Shown: one piece after another, positions 36,714 through 49,000 of the stretch
Numbering within the stretch: the stretch's first letter is position 1
Layout: every line of letters begins with the position of its first letter
Source: Siphonodentalium dalli
Lineage: Eukaryota > Mollusca > Scaphopoda > Gadilida > Siphonodentaliidae
DNA length: 64,000 bases
Reading direction: 5' to 3'
Assembly: GCA_032622095.1 (NCBI GenBank)
Contig: CP136067.1
Span: 119,874,030 to 119,938,029, forward strand
Translations under genes and position numbers: made by a program
Notes under the pieces: generated by a model
Told to the model about the DNA's origin: nothing
Database searches by the model: none
Seen by the model: only the letters and a program-made list of their open reading frames with translations

Positions 36714-36916
36714 ATGCCCTAAATAATCGACTCCGTAACAAAAGCAGAATTATGGGTAATTTTTCAGGATTTAGTCGGAAATATGGCTTGTTGCCATTCA
36801 TCGGAAAGCTCTTAGTGAGAGCTTTCCGATGAATGGCAACAAGCCATATTTCCGACTAAACCCTGAAATTTTACCCATAATTCTGCTGTGGTTAAGGAGT
36901 CGATTATTTAGGGCAT
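36714..36916. mobile_element. 203-bp near-perfect palindrome
   Basis: Arms of about 100 bp meet at GAAAGCTCTTAGTGAGAGCT; outer ends ATGCCCTAAATAATCGACTC and its inverse. Few mismatches, so it is recent or maintained. A one-arm relative is at 11165-11271. Confidence 0.9.
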
Positions 36917-37560
36917 TACTGTATAAAGTAGGACAACATTTCTCGTTGACGACTATATAGTTGGCATTCAAAAAAGAAGTGTTGTGTATTTACGACCGGA
37001 TATCTACGCACGCATAGGGAATTGAGCAATAAATATGCTTAAATTATTTATCGCCGTTCAGATGTGGATAACGTTTACACTTCAAGTTCCATGATTAAAA
37101 TATTTGGGTTGAATAGGTATTGGTGGGCAGATATAATTTATGAAGTGTACACATGATGTGGATCGTTTATCTTTGTCTATTGCGTTCCATAGATTTACAC
37201 GCGAAGAAGAAATGTTGCTTTGTATGACAGACTGCATCTTATTGTAACAAGGTTAATAACGAATTTATGAAAGGATACCTGCTTATTTTGGATACATATT
37301 TAGGTAACTTCGCAGTAAGATAGCATAAAACACATGCAAGTTACTAAGATGCTGTGGATTAGAAACAGCACGCAACGAATAAAATCTAGACAAATAGATA
37401 ATGGTCGATAAATAGATAATGGTCGACTACCTGACCCTTTTTGCAAACTGTAATATTTTGTCCAGCCAATGTTTTTGGGACCCACCCTGGAATATAGTCT
37501 CAATAATTTTATTTAATACATGTGCCTTTGAAATGAAATGATATTAATTGTTGCTTAAAA
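36917..37560. other. no gene seen
   Basis: AT-rich intron 2 sequence. No recognised feature. Confidence 0.4.
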
Positions 37561-37569
37561 TAGGTGGGC

Positions 37570-37848
37570 TGTCACGGTCTTGCAGATAAAGATGGATAAC
37601 TCTAAAATCAAGTGGTAATAATAACCACTTGATAATAGAGTTATTCATCTTTATCTGCAAGACCGTCCGTTTGACCCCAATCTTCATCGTGCTTGTGGCC
37701 CAAAAAGAATAGAAATAATAAACTTCAAAAATCGATATCTGATCACTCCGAGCCTTGATGGGTAGGTTCCTCGACTCGAATCAAATATTTTTTATCCCCT
37801 AAGCCAAAGAAATAGTAATTTAGGAGCGTCTGGTCGGATTGAGTACCT
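37570..37848. mobile_element. piggyBac-type MITE, partial inverted copy
   Basis: The right end GGTCGGATTGAGTACCT then TTAA (37849-37852) is the family's left end in inverse. The left part is a hairpin (GATAACTCTAAAATCAAGTGG and its inverse) instead of the usual terminus. Confidence 0.7.
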
Positions 37849-38154
37849 TTAAGGAACATGTAATAACTAAGAAATCTATTCCTTTATAAGGTCTCTGTAA
37901 AAACTTCAAAAAGTTCCCACGTTTTGTGCTGGTGGAATATGATCTCTATACAGGCGTTAGCCAGAGTAGAAAATCATGGAATGATCTAATGGAACCCATA
38001 GACGAACTTGGTCATTATGATAATTTTGTGATTTTTGGGCGCTGACCAAATTAAAATAATTAATTGCACCAAATGTTGATATCTTTGACGAAAGGGTTCA
38101 CAAAGTGGAAATAATTACTTCCTTGTATAAGGAAGAAAAATGGGACACATTTAA

Positions 38155-38195
38155 AGGTACTCAATCCGATCAGATGGTCCCCAAATCGTCAAGTT

Positions 38196-38243
<48 letters not shown>

Positions 38244-38657
38244 TTTCTTCAGAATACGCATTTGTCATCAGAATCGATTAATTACAACAAAATAATGTTA
38301 ACTGCTGTCAACTATGATCTAAAATTTCCCCAAAATGTGTTATTGATCAACATGTTGTTCAACGAAATATGGACGTATTTTAATTTGAGTATCACGAAAT
38401 TTGGCCGTACATGTATTACCACTTGATTTTAGAGTTATCCATCTTCATCCGCAATTTTGTCCGAGACCGTCGACTTGACGTCTCTTTTCTGGGCCACATA
38501 TAATTACAAATTTCGAGAAATAACAAATTTCAAAAATCGATATCTGATCACTCTGAGCTTTGATGGGTGGGTTCATCGACTCGAATCAAATTTTTTGTTT
38601 TTACCTCCGAAGCCAAGGAAATAGTACTTTTCGAGCGTTAATTCGGATTATGCGTCT
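38155..38657. mobile_element. piggyBac-type MITE, copy 2, beside exon 2 donor
   Basis: TTAA 38151-38154 then AGGTACTCAATCCGATC; right end TTCGGATTATGCGTCT then TTAA 38658-38661. 503 bp with a (CAA)n run at 38198-38241. Its inner edge lies only 15 bp into the intron from the splice donor of exon 2. Confidence 0.88.
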
Positions 38658-38676
38658 TTAATTATATGCCGTATAC

Positions 38677-38812
38677 CTCCGTTCATGACGTAAGTCGCCA
38701 AGAATCCAGATAGTAAGGAACCCAGCAGCATGTTCAGTGAGCCCAGCAGAATCTCGTGTCTCTCATTCTCTTTGGTGAGGAATTTCTTCGGCTGACATTT
38801 CCATATCTCGGG
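38677..38812 (-). CDS. Sterol desaturase-like gene, exon 2
   Basis: The acceptor CTTTATAATGTCAG precedes 38812 and the donor GTATAC follows 38677. It opens in phase 0 with PEIWKCQPKKFLT and ERHEILLGSLN, then a hydrophobic stretch (residues 98-117), and ends in phase 1, where the split Gly codon joins exon 3 exactly. In the joined product it is residues 77-121. 'WKCQPKKFL' followed by 'RHEILLG' is the cytosolic loop before the second membrane segment in this superfamily. Two CAG acceptors lie close together here; only this one keeps the frame open and joins exon 1. Confidence rests on phase agreement with both neighbours. Confidence 0.82.
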
Positions 38813-38844
38813 CTGACATTATAAAGAAAAGAACAAATTATATA

Positions 38845-39360
38845 CAAGAAAACCATAGTCAGAAATGGTAACGCGCTCAAGATAATATATTATATACCCG
38901 TGATTGTAATTATAGAATATAAAATATATGGTTTCGCGAATGACCAACGTAGAATTCCGTTAAAATAACAATAACAACAGCACCCAATTAACGAACCGGC
39001 GGCCGACTCGGCCGTATCCGACCACAACCATCAGTGGGCCGTAGAACGAAAAATATCTATACAAGTTGAAATATAAGACTTACAAATTATCTTTTAAATT
39101 TCTTTTATTGGTAATTGACATAGCTTGTCACAAACCAAAAATCAACATTATTAGCATAATAATGTAAAGGACAATAAACGAAATTGAAATTCCCAACTAC
39201 ACCTTTTACCGGACTCGGCCTCCTGGTCGCGCAGTTCGACGTTTAAGCCGGAAAAACCAATTATCTATAAATAAAATGGCCATGGGACCACGGCTATCAA
39301 GAAATTGCCGAACAGTATACACGCGGTGCGCGCGCTAATGACACGCGCCTTCTTAACACG
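38845..39360. mobile_element. Degenerate copy of the 16149-17893 element
   Basis: Contains CAAGAAAACCATAGTCAGAA, AATTCCGTTAAAA, AACAATTATCTA-like and CAGTATACACGCGGTGC, in the order of the right arm of that element. Left arm missing. Confidence 0.65.
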
Positions 39361-39464
39361 AAAATATTAAGCAAGCTACTCGTTCCAGAGTCTGACTTAA
39401 ATCGCCGGGAATTCAGTTACTTCCAAGAAGCATTACGTCAACCAATCACAACATTTAAATATAG

Positions 39465-39581
39465 AATACACCCATAGTAGACGAGAATAAAAAAAATTCA
39501 CCACGAGTGGTATTGTGGTTTTAAATACCACAATTCCACGAGTGGTGAAAATTTTGTATTCTCGGCTACTATGGGTGTATT
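39465..39581. mobile_element. Small foldback element (copy 2)
   Basis: AATACACCCATAGTAGACG with the inverse CGGCTACTATGGGTGTATT, and inner CCACGAGTGGTATTGTGG with its inverse. Better preserved than 15976-16140. Confidence 0.8.
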
Positions 39582-39599
39582 TTGTTTATACCATAATTA

Positions 39600-40508
39600 T
39601 TAATCTTCGGTCGCTTCGTAAATGTATTGCTACTATGTTGGTGACTGTTAACAACTATGTGCACCGAGTGACCCAAATATGTTAAGCTATCATGAATGTG
39701 GGTCACGCGTAGTAATACATATTTCTAGGAAATTCGGTGATCCGCCACTTTCTTGGGCATCAGTCAGCTGATGTGAACACACATTCAGATTTCCCACATT
39801 GCAGATACCATTAACAATCTATACGTTGTTGTCAAAATGTAAGCCGTCGTTCGCTTTAAACACGGAAAGGCAGACGAACACGTGCGTTTGTTTTGTTTAC
39901 ATTTTCAACAGCTATCGCCGACCTGTATAAAACGTGTACTTTGTCGGTGGATGCACCTAGCATAAAACATCTTTAAACTAACTTTAATGTGTCATTTTTT
40001 GACAAGTAAACCCAGTAAATGGAATTGGATAGTATATATCTCTGTGTTTAGACCACTTATCGCATTTCAGTGTGTTTTGAGTCGGAAAAAATTGTGTATT
40101 TACTTCGCGAAGCGGGCGTGACGAAAAATTGGGCTAAATTTCGACAGCGAGGTCACCAGAGGTCAAATGACGGGTCGTTCTACTATGGGTATAAACTTTT
40201 AACACATAAAGTGCCGTTGAAACATTTACACAACAGTAGAAATTTATACCAATAGTAGGAATCGTTATACCCACAGTAGGGTGTAAAGATGAAATTTACA
40301 AAACAGGTGTTATACACACAGTAGCATAGCCAATTATGGTATAAAGACATATTCATGGACTTGTTCGGGTGCGAGAAACTGATAAGTTAGTACTCAGACG
40401 CTATGCCATCTGTGGGAATGTAGCATTCTACTAGCATCACCAAAAATCTAAAGAAATCGACCACACCACTCCATAGATATATCATCGTCTGCACTACGCT
40501 TAATTGTA
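39600..40508. other. no gene seen
   Basis: Intron 1 sequence. Short GGGTATAA / TTATACCCACAGTAG phrases at 40186-40275 are weakly inverted. No coding evidence. Confidence 0.35.
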
Positions 40509-40720
40509 CATATTTACATCTCGATTCGGGACGCGACAATCGGCGATAAACAAACGGAAATTATTTCGCCATCGAGAGTCATTGCATTTAATTAATATAT
40601 AAAAATGACGGTGTGCGTACTGTAACTTGTATTAATATTCGTAAAAATAACTACTTTGAGCAAGAATATTCTCCATTTCTATTCGATCACCAACCGGAGT
40701 GTTTCACATCACTTTAACAG
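40509..40720 (-). repeat. Inverted duplicate of 48783-49000
   Basis: Runs from ATTTACATCTCGATTCGGGA to CACATCACTTTAACAG. The same sequence, inverted, lies immediately upstream of the exon 1 acceptor (48783-49000). Both are intronic or upstream of known exons. Confidence 0.8.
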
Positions 40721-41094
40721 TAAAGCGATGCAGCCAATCTGGTGATTGTCGGAATTCCTTGGATTTGGTAGACTGTGTGTTGGGCGAGATAAAAGGAAAG
40801 TACTTCGCATCAGTATCTCCAACTCACATCTATAAGCATGAGTGGAGTTGATGTGACAATAAAGCTCACTGCTTGAACGATTTACAGAGATTCTTACATT
40901 TTTGGTTGCCATGTTAACCGCCATCTTTGATTTGTGTGAGTATTCCTCAACTCAAATACAATAGGACGCATCGCCCGGGTATCGCCTACGTATATATATA
41001 CACATCGGTTGAGTATCATGATGGACTAATTTGACTTTTATTCTTTACATAGCAATGGTTTTGACATGCGAAATCTCATTATTGGAGAGTTATT

Positions 41095-42677
41095 CAGGGG
41101 GGGGGGTCGGAAAAAAGTGACATGACATTAGGCTGAAAAAACTTTTTTCCGGCTCTTGGGTACCCACCACCCCCCTATTTGAAGGAAAAAATATTTTTTC
41201 CAATTTCATGCGGGGTACCCACCCCCTTTTTACCTCCAAATCTGTAATATCACACCATTTAAGCTTGATGGTCAGTATTACAGTTACCCTATTTCCATTT
41301 CTGGTTCTTCTAAGTCATTCCAACTTTTGTAACAACACGAAACAGGTTCTAAAAAAATACCTGGAAAAACCCAAAATAACACACAGAATACATGTGCTGA
41401 TCAGTAAATTATTGATTGATTCTTCCCCAAATATTGTCTAAGGTAGCTCATAATGCTCATTATACATGTAAACAAATATAAAAGCATTAGTGTACCTTCT
41501 TTTCATCACAGAAAGTGTAACTTTAGATGTGTCCCATAGTATCACATGAATTTATGTCAATTATGATTTTAGAAAAAATTATTAGGGCAACACCACCTGG
41601 AAATGAACTCTCCAACAATACAGGTATTCAGCTGAAATCCACTATGTATCACAAAACTAATTTTCATTTCCATGAGCTGAGTTCTTGGGCTAGGTACTGT
41701 GTTAAGGCCAGACCCAGGTCAAGCATTCATACAAATACATGTACTGCGTGTAAATAGAAACTTGAAAATAAGACGGTCATATTCAGTCTGCAGAATAAGC
41801 TCCAAGGAGGGTGAGTTTTGTGATGCTACCCAGCAGAGTGGGCTATAGCATTACCAAATTCACCATATGTGACCCTCATATGTAGCTAGTTCTCCATGGT
41901 TGGTCGAGACCAAAATAGAATGAGGTCGTTAGAGGTTGAATTTGTTGATGCTATGCCGGGTAGTATCGCCAAATTCGCCCTCTGCAGACTTTGATCATTT
42001 TGCTGATGACCAGCACATTATTTTTAGACTTGCATATTATATTAAGTTATATATTATATTTTCTTTCCCTTCTTTTCACTCATCTGTTCTGATTTTGTTT
42101 ATTCCACTTAGCAGCCTTCTCCATATCTACACATTCAAGGTCTATGTATGCTCGCCCAATCTTTTATCTGGGTCCCACCATCTCAAGATTATTATCTCAG
42201 TGATATGCGTTGTTGCAGTCTACAGTCCCATGCCAAGTTCCGATACAATTTTGACTGAGTCATCTGGTCTGATCAGGTATAATGAGTAAATATTAATGAG
42301 ATAAATGAATAGCTTTTTTCATTTTATTTATATTAAAGTTTATTCATGTGCTACATAACTGTCCATTTTCATCTGGAACCAGTAGCATTGGTAAATGGCA
42401 ATGTGATCGGATGTAAAAGGCGAATTCCTGAGAGTTGGTTCGTAATCTGGATTTCTGAGAAGCATCATGCCCATATCCACACTAACTACCCCCCTAAGCA
42501 CTGCCCTAAGTGTCATACACACCTTAACAATGATGCTGAACACTTTGAGGCATTTATATTGAAGAAATGTTGTAACAGGAAAAAATTGCGACCACTCAGG
42601 AAAAAAGTGACTTTTTCGCAGCTGAACCACCCACCCACCCCGGCCTAGTGTATGGAAAAAAGTGGATAACCCCCCCT
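41095..42677. mobile_element. hAT-like element with 8-bp TSD
   Basis: GAGTTATT flanks both ends (41087-41094 and 42678-42685). Termini CAGGGGGGGG and CCCCCCT, with GAAAAAAGTG just inside each. 1583 bp. A 100-codon frame at 42346-42648 contains CPKCHTHL and might be a decayed zinc-finger fragment, but it cannot be assigned. Confidence 0.8.
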
Positions 42678-42886
42678 GAGTTATTCGTAATGAAAATACG
42701 AACAAATTCCATCTATTTGTTTATGTACTTGTTGATGATTATTGTTTTACATACCTTTATGTTATTTTGTATGACCCCCCTTTGAAGGCCTTAAGCCCCT
42801 TTAAGCTGACATGCCTCATTTGGTCGTCAATCCTGCAAATAGTGTGTCTGGTATTTGCAGAATAAGGTCTCCAGAGGGTGAATTTA

Positions 42887-45800
42887 TAGTCTGGTCGATA
42901 AATTAAAATTTTAGGGTCAACCTAGAATAAATTGGGACTAAATTGGTTTATATATCATTTTGAAGAGGAATGCCTCCTCTATAACATATCCAAAATCGAC
43001 TAAAATACGCATTGAGCATTTTTTGTAATTCAAGATGGCGTCCAATATGGCTGTCATTTTCCGTTAAGTCAGTTTGTTGCAATTTGATGCAATTATAGTG
43101 ATATTATCGTGTCATATATATACATAAGTATACATTTTTGTGAAGCTAAGACATAACGACACCTTTTTATGCCAAAATTGGAACTCACCGCCCAGGATGG
43201 CAGCCAAAATGGCGACCGGAAGTGGAAAATGTTACGTTTTTTTACTAATATCTTTAAGATAAGTTTCTGCTGTTTGGAACTGGTTGAGAATTGTGACTTT
43301 ATTTTGTATTTAGCATGTTAACAGGCCATCGGGGAAATAAAACATGCCATAAGTGGGGTCCCCACCCCTTCCGATCATTCAAAACATCTATTTTACAGAA
43401 CGCGGTATAACATTTCACAAAACAAATCACAATTTGGGATTCTAGTCATATTTCATCAAATATTGGCAGGACTGTGTAATGTAAGTGATGCATTCTATTT
43501 CTTATGAATATTCCGACTCAATGGTATCAAAATTGTCACTTTGGCTCACAATGGCTGCCAAAATGGCGGCCAAAATTTGAAAAACGGTAAATATTGCACC
43601 AGCGTGCTGTGCAACCGCTTATAAGTTGTGGTTGATGAATAAAATTGACTATTCTGTCTTATATACATTGAATACTAACATTTATGATGCACCTTGATTA
43701 ATATTTACTAATTTAACCACTGAAATTACCATAATTATGGGATTTTTTGCTATGATAAACTTGGCATCAAAATCGGGGAAAAAAATTACTTTTCAGGTTT
43801 GCTCCATTTTTTCAAGTAAAATGGAACTAACTTTGGTATCAAATGTGATTTTTTATTTTTGATCTATCTTAAATGTGTGACATTGAGGTGTTTTAGAAAA
43901 AAATTACTCATGATGGCTTGCAAAATGGCAACCAAATATGGTAAAAAGTTGATTTGTCATATTTATTCCGAACATTATTACAAGCTGTTCCGAAAAGGTT
44001 GCAAATTGTGACTCACTTTGTTATTACACATGCTAGTTAATCAACTGGTAACTAAATGTTATATCCTGGTTGTCCAAGTACATTATGAGGCATGACAAAT
44101 CAGTTAAAGGATTGCAGTATGCATTTTTGCCGAAAACTTCTTTTGGGATTCTGTCTGTCTTTGAACGGAAATGGGCAGAACGTTGAAACGGAACTGAGAG
44201 GGATCATATTATTATTTATTAACTTATATACTATTGTCATGAAAACCGTTTCATTCGCATTGCATACCACACGTCATTAAGAGACACTCTGGTGTGATCT
44301 CTCTACACCAGTATGGATCGACTATGGGTAATTGTTCTCACAGAAAGTGTAGATCGAATAAAGTTTGAAACACGTTTTCTATTATCAAATTCAAACAGGA
44401 ACAAGCTAAACATAAACGTACTTGACATAAACCGTGCCCCGGCACATATGATAATAATTGCACGTAGTATGCATTGACATAATGTCTGCATTAAAGGCAA
44501 CCGAGATAGAGAGCTTTATAGTTATGAACTAGAACAGTGGCAACATTTTCCTAGTATCCTTTACGGCTATAAACTAACAGATTGGCGCTATCGGTTAACA
44601 TATCCTTGAGTTATAGCGATAGGAAATCGATAGTCACCCATAGGCACACCAGTGCAACTTACACATGACCATGTAGTCACTCCATATATATATGAACAAC
44701 ACATGGCCATATAGCCATGAGTAAACATGCAGGCACACCAGGTATACTCCTACGCCTCACCCATGACCATATAGTCACGACCTGTATACCTATTCACTAC
44801 ATTAATGAACACACAGTAACATACTGTATACCTATTCGTCTCACCATTGGTAATACAGTCACTCCGTGTATATGTATATATTTGCCACATGCATGGTCAT
44901 ATATGCACTCACGATATACACCCAAACGATGAAAACATAGTCATATAGTATCGCCACATTCGTGAGCATACATTACTTCTTGTATACATATTTGCCTCAC
45001 CAGGGGTCATAGAGTCACTCCCTGCATATATATTTGCGATACCCATGGCCATATATCCACTCAAAAGATATATATACACCAACCCAAAACCACAGAGTCA
45101 TTACAGGTATATATAGTATACATATAAACCAATGGTGTTACAGTCCTTCTAGATATACTAATGCCCCGCACCGAGCACACGGCCATTCATACACTCCAAA
45201 CGTGGATATAGACCTCACCATGACAATTCAGCCTCTCGCTGTATACTCATAAACCACACCCGTGGTCGTACAGTTACTCCCTGTATACCAATTCATCCAT
45301 AATTAATTTTGGCACACTGGCACTCCATATATACATGTTGGCCACATCATGACAATATAGCCATGCAAGATATACAAGGGCTCGCGTCTTGCAGGTAGTG
45401 AGTCGAAACGTAATGTGACATTTTCTTAGTATGGCACATATTCAGCGATCCGCAACTGATGTTGATATTATCCAAACATTTTGGCATCTTTTAAACTCAT
45501 TGGGAGTAATTTCCAAAAATGTCTAAACTCTACATTTGGCATAAAATAAAATCTTGTTTTTGTGGGGTACGTTCTAAAACTACTTTCAAAATTCCATTAA
45601 ACTGCTCCAGGACCCAGCTTCCAACTCAACATTCATGTCATTAGAACTGGGATCACTTTGTCTGCGAGAAATTGGGACATTGGTCATCATATATGTAGCC
45701 TCGAAACTTCTGTAGTATGCATAACAGACATCATCCCCTTTCTTTTGACATCCATACATTTATGTACCACTATCATTGTGTGGGGAATAGGATAGGATGC

Positions 45801-48149
45801 AAGCCATTATTTATTTCACTATACTTATATTGACAAACGGAAAGGTCTTATATGGTCCGTCAGCCAGTGCTCCATTCTGCCTTGTTATTGTCATTCCGGA
45901 GGGCTAGGTGTGATTTTCGTTGACGCGGACAAATGTGTCACCTTGTCATATACCCACTTACATATATTTGTTAGCCTATACTTACCTGTATTGGTTGGTT
46001 ATCTATATTGGTTAACCTATGACCATAGTCACTCCAGGTGTATATATACCTTATCAATTACCATACAGTCCTTCTAGATATACATATACCACACACACAC
46101 GGCCATTCGTACACTTCAGACTTGCAAAACTACAGCTCAACCATGACAATTCAGCCACTCGCTGTATTCTTACACACCACATCCATGAGCATTCAGCTAT
46201 TCACTGTATACCGTTGCACAGCAATGACAATACAGCCACAACAGATACACATGTACATCCCACCCATGACCATGATGTCACTATATATATACACAACCCC
46301 GCCAGTGACCATCAAACTGTACTCCAGGTATGCTTATACACTTCAACAACATTGACACTGCAGTCATTCCATGTACACATATACACATTGCCCATAACCA
46401 TACAACCACTTCACATTTATGCATACACCCCATCCATTATACAGCGAACGCGTGTATACATATACACCCACCCATGACAATAGAGCCACCCAATGTATAC
46501 CTGGATATCCCACACATGACCACACAGTCACTCCATATATTCATAGACAACACTTATGGACAATGTAGCTAATCTCGCTATACACATACACCACTTCAAT
46601 GGCCAGACAACAACTCCCTGCATACATGTTCACCTCACACATGACGGTCATGACAATAAGCTACTCATTATATACCTATACAAATCAACGTGGACATCCC
46701 ATACATGACCATATAGTCATACATTGTATAACTATTAATATCATTCATGAATACAATAACTCACCGTATACATACTCACCTCACCTATAGCCATACATTC
46801 AACAGACATACACACTGTATTAAGTTGATCAATGTTGATTACAATGGGCCAGAGTAGCCACATACTATGATCCCTCTCAGTTCCGTTTCAACGTTCTGCC
46901 CATTTCAGTTAAAAATACATGGACAGAATCCCAAAAGAAATTTTCGGCAAAATCCATACTGCACCCCTTAAATACACTTTCATGCCTCTTAAGGTTCTGG
47001 GACAACCAGAATATAACATTTAGTGGACTAAGTAGCATTTTAATAACCAAGTGAGTCACAATCTGCTACCTTTTCGGAACAGCAGTTAATAAAGTTCGTG
47101 ATATATGTGACAAATCAACATTTTACCAAATTTGGTTGCCATTTTGCAAGCCATCTTGAGCAATATTGTCTAAAAAACCTCATTGTGACACAGTTAGCAC
47201 ACATCGAAACAATAAACACGGCTGATACCACAGAAATTTACATTTTACTTTTAAAAATGTTTTAAACCTGAACAGTGATATTTTGCCGATTTTGATGCAA
47301 AGTTACAGAAAAATTTGAATAATTCTGGTGATTTTAGAGGTTTCAATGGTAACAATTAACCAAGGTGCATCAGAAATGTGGGTTTTCAATGTATATAAAA
47401 CAGAATAGTCAAATGTGTGCATCAACAACAACTTATAAGTAGTTTCATGGCACACTGGCACAATATTGAAAAATTTCCATATTTTGGCCGCCATTTTGGA
47501 AGCCATTTTGATCTAAAGTGACGATATTTGTAACATTGAATTGGAATATCCATAAAAAAGTAGAAAGCATTACTTACATTGCACAGTTCTTCCAATTTTG
47601 TGATGAAATATGACTAGAATCCCAATGGTGATATTTTGTGATATGTTATACCGTGTTCTGTAAAATCGAATTTTTGAGCGATCGGAAGAGGTGGGAAGCC
47701 CATGAATGGCATATTTCTTTGCTCCAATGGTCAGTTAAGATGTTAAATGCAACATAATGTCAAAATTCGCAACCAGTTCCAAACAGTAGAAACATATCTT
47801 AAAGATATTAGTAAAAAACGTAAAAAATTCCAGTTCCGGCCGCCATTTGGCTGCCATTTATGACGGGGAGTTCCAATTTTGAAATACAACGGTGTGATTA
47901 TGTCTTAGCTTCACAGAAATGTATACCAGTGTATACATATGAAAAGAGTTTCTCACTATAATTGCGTATAACTGATTTAACGTAAATGGCAGCCATCTTG
48001 GACGCCATCTTGAATTACAAAAATTGCTCAAAGCGGATTTTAGCGGATTTTGGATATGTTATAGAGGATATATTTCTCTTCAAAATGGTATACGAACCAA
48101 TTTAGTCCAAATTTATTCTAGGTCAAACCTTTATTCGACCAGACTATTA
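42887..48149. mobile_element. 5.3-kb foldback element
   Basis: The left arm 42887-44215 is the inverse of the right arm 46865-48149, from AGTCTGGTCGA / TCGACCAGACT at the outside to GAACTGAGAGGGATCAT / ATGATCCCTCTCAGTTC at the inside. Each arm contains repeated blocks with ATGGCGGCC-like phrases about every 160-360 bp. The loop is a degenerate satellite (44640-46830). A third arm copy, in the orientation of the right arm, lies at 49740-50860. No protein is encoded. Confidence 0.85.
44640..46830 (+). repeat. Degenerate satellite in the foldback loop
   Basis: Irregular units of about 50-65 bp built from CATGACCATATAGTCACTCC and TGTATAC.TATTCACC phrases, interrupted at about 45390-46000 by unrelated sequence. 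Several frames over it (for example 46019-46477) are repeat artefacts. Confidence 0.75.
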
Positions 48150-48531
48150 GGGAGGCTATCCCGCACAGCTGGCTAGCATAACCAAATTCACCACCTGGGA
48201 ACCTCATTCTGCTTAGGCATCATCTTCTGGGAAGTATCTATAGTTCTCAAATTTACATTGTTTGAAGCTACTTTTTCCCTTCTGATAAGTTTCTATATCC
48301 CCTAATTTGAGGAAAATAAAATGCATAACCGAGGTGACTAATGCATGGGTGAACATCACCAACTTCAACTGGGGAACTTCAATCTGATCCTACGTCTCCC
48401 ATAATAGTTGAGGTCTAAGCAGTATGAGGTCACCAGAGGGCGAATTTCATCCTCCGTGGACCTCACTCCGCAAATGGCAGACGCCATATATGCAGGCTTG
48501 GACGTTACGCCCATTATAGGTGCGTGCTTAC

Positions 48532-48761
48532 CTTGTCTCTGAGTTTAATATAGAATTTCCACTGGAACAGTCCAGATATCCCATAGTAGATGACGAACGA
48601 TACAGACATGGAAACCAGCGACACCAAGTGGAGGTTTTCCAAACCTACCCGCTGCAGGAACGTAGCATCAACGTCCAATGACGTATTCGACATGGCTTTG
48701 ATGGGGAATAACGACAGAACTTGGTCTCTGGCGATATATGTAGCAAACAGCAGCCATTCTC
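48532..48761 (-). CDS. Sterol desaturase-like gene, exon 1 of those found
   Basis: The acceptor ATTATACCTTCAG precedes 48761 and the donor AAG|GTAAGC follows 48532. Two bases complete an upstream codon, then 76 codons: EWLLFATYIARDQ, a hydrophobic segment (residues 43-66) and FQWKFYIKLRDK, ending in phase 0 exactly as exon 2 requires. No in-frame ATG precedes the acceptor before a stop, so a further 5' exon must exist, or translation starts at the internal Met at residue 23. The first ~40 residues are poorly conserved in the family, so this exon is supported mainly by splice signals, phase and the WKFYIKLRDK-PEIWKCQ junction. The upstream exon was not identified and may lie beyond the window. 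Confidence 0.78.
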
Positions 48762-48782
48762 CTGAAGGTATAATAGTAACAC

Positions 48783-49000
48783 ATTGTTGTTAAAGTGATG
48801 TGAAACTCTCCGGTAGGGTGATCAAATATAAATGGAGAATACTCTTGTTCAAAGAAGTTATTTTTACAAATATTATATCTAAATTGACAACACACGCAGT
48901 CATTCTTATGTATTACTTAAATGCAGTGACTCTCGATGGTGAAATCGTTTTCGTTAGTTTATTGGCGATAGATGCGTCCCGAATCGAGTAGTAAATATTT
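48783..49000 (+). repeat. Inverted duplicate of 40509-40720
   Basis: Begins 22 bp upstream of the exon 1 acceptor and ends near GCGTCCCGAATCGAGTAGTAA. See the partner at 40509-40720. Confidence 0.8.

Noticed and set aside
40709-40924. 71-codon minus-strand frame as a complete small gene
   Set aside because: No recognised motif; only its first nine codons with a donor site are worth checking, as an alternative first exon.
42346-42648. Zinc-finger protein (CPKCHTHL)
   Set aside because: Only one short Cys/His cluster inside a hAT-like element, with no further fingers or transposase blocks; treated as possible decay product only.
46019-46572. His/Thr/Tyr-rich proteins
   Set aside because: Overlapping frames over the degenerate satellite of the foldback loop; the same peptides occur in several frames.
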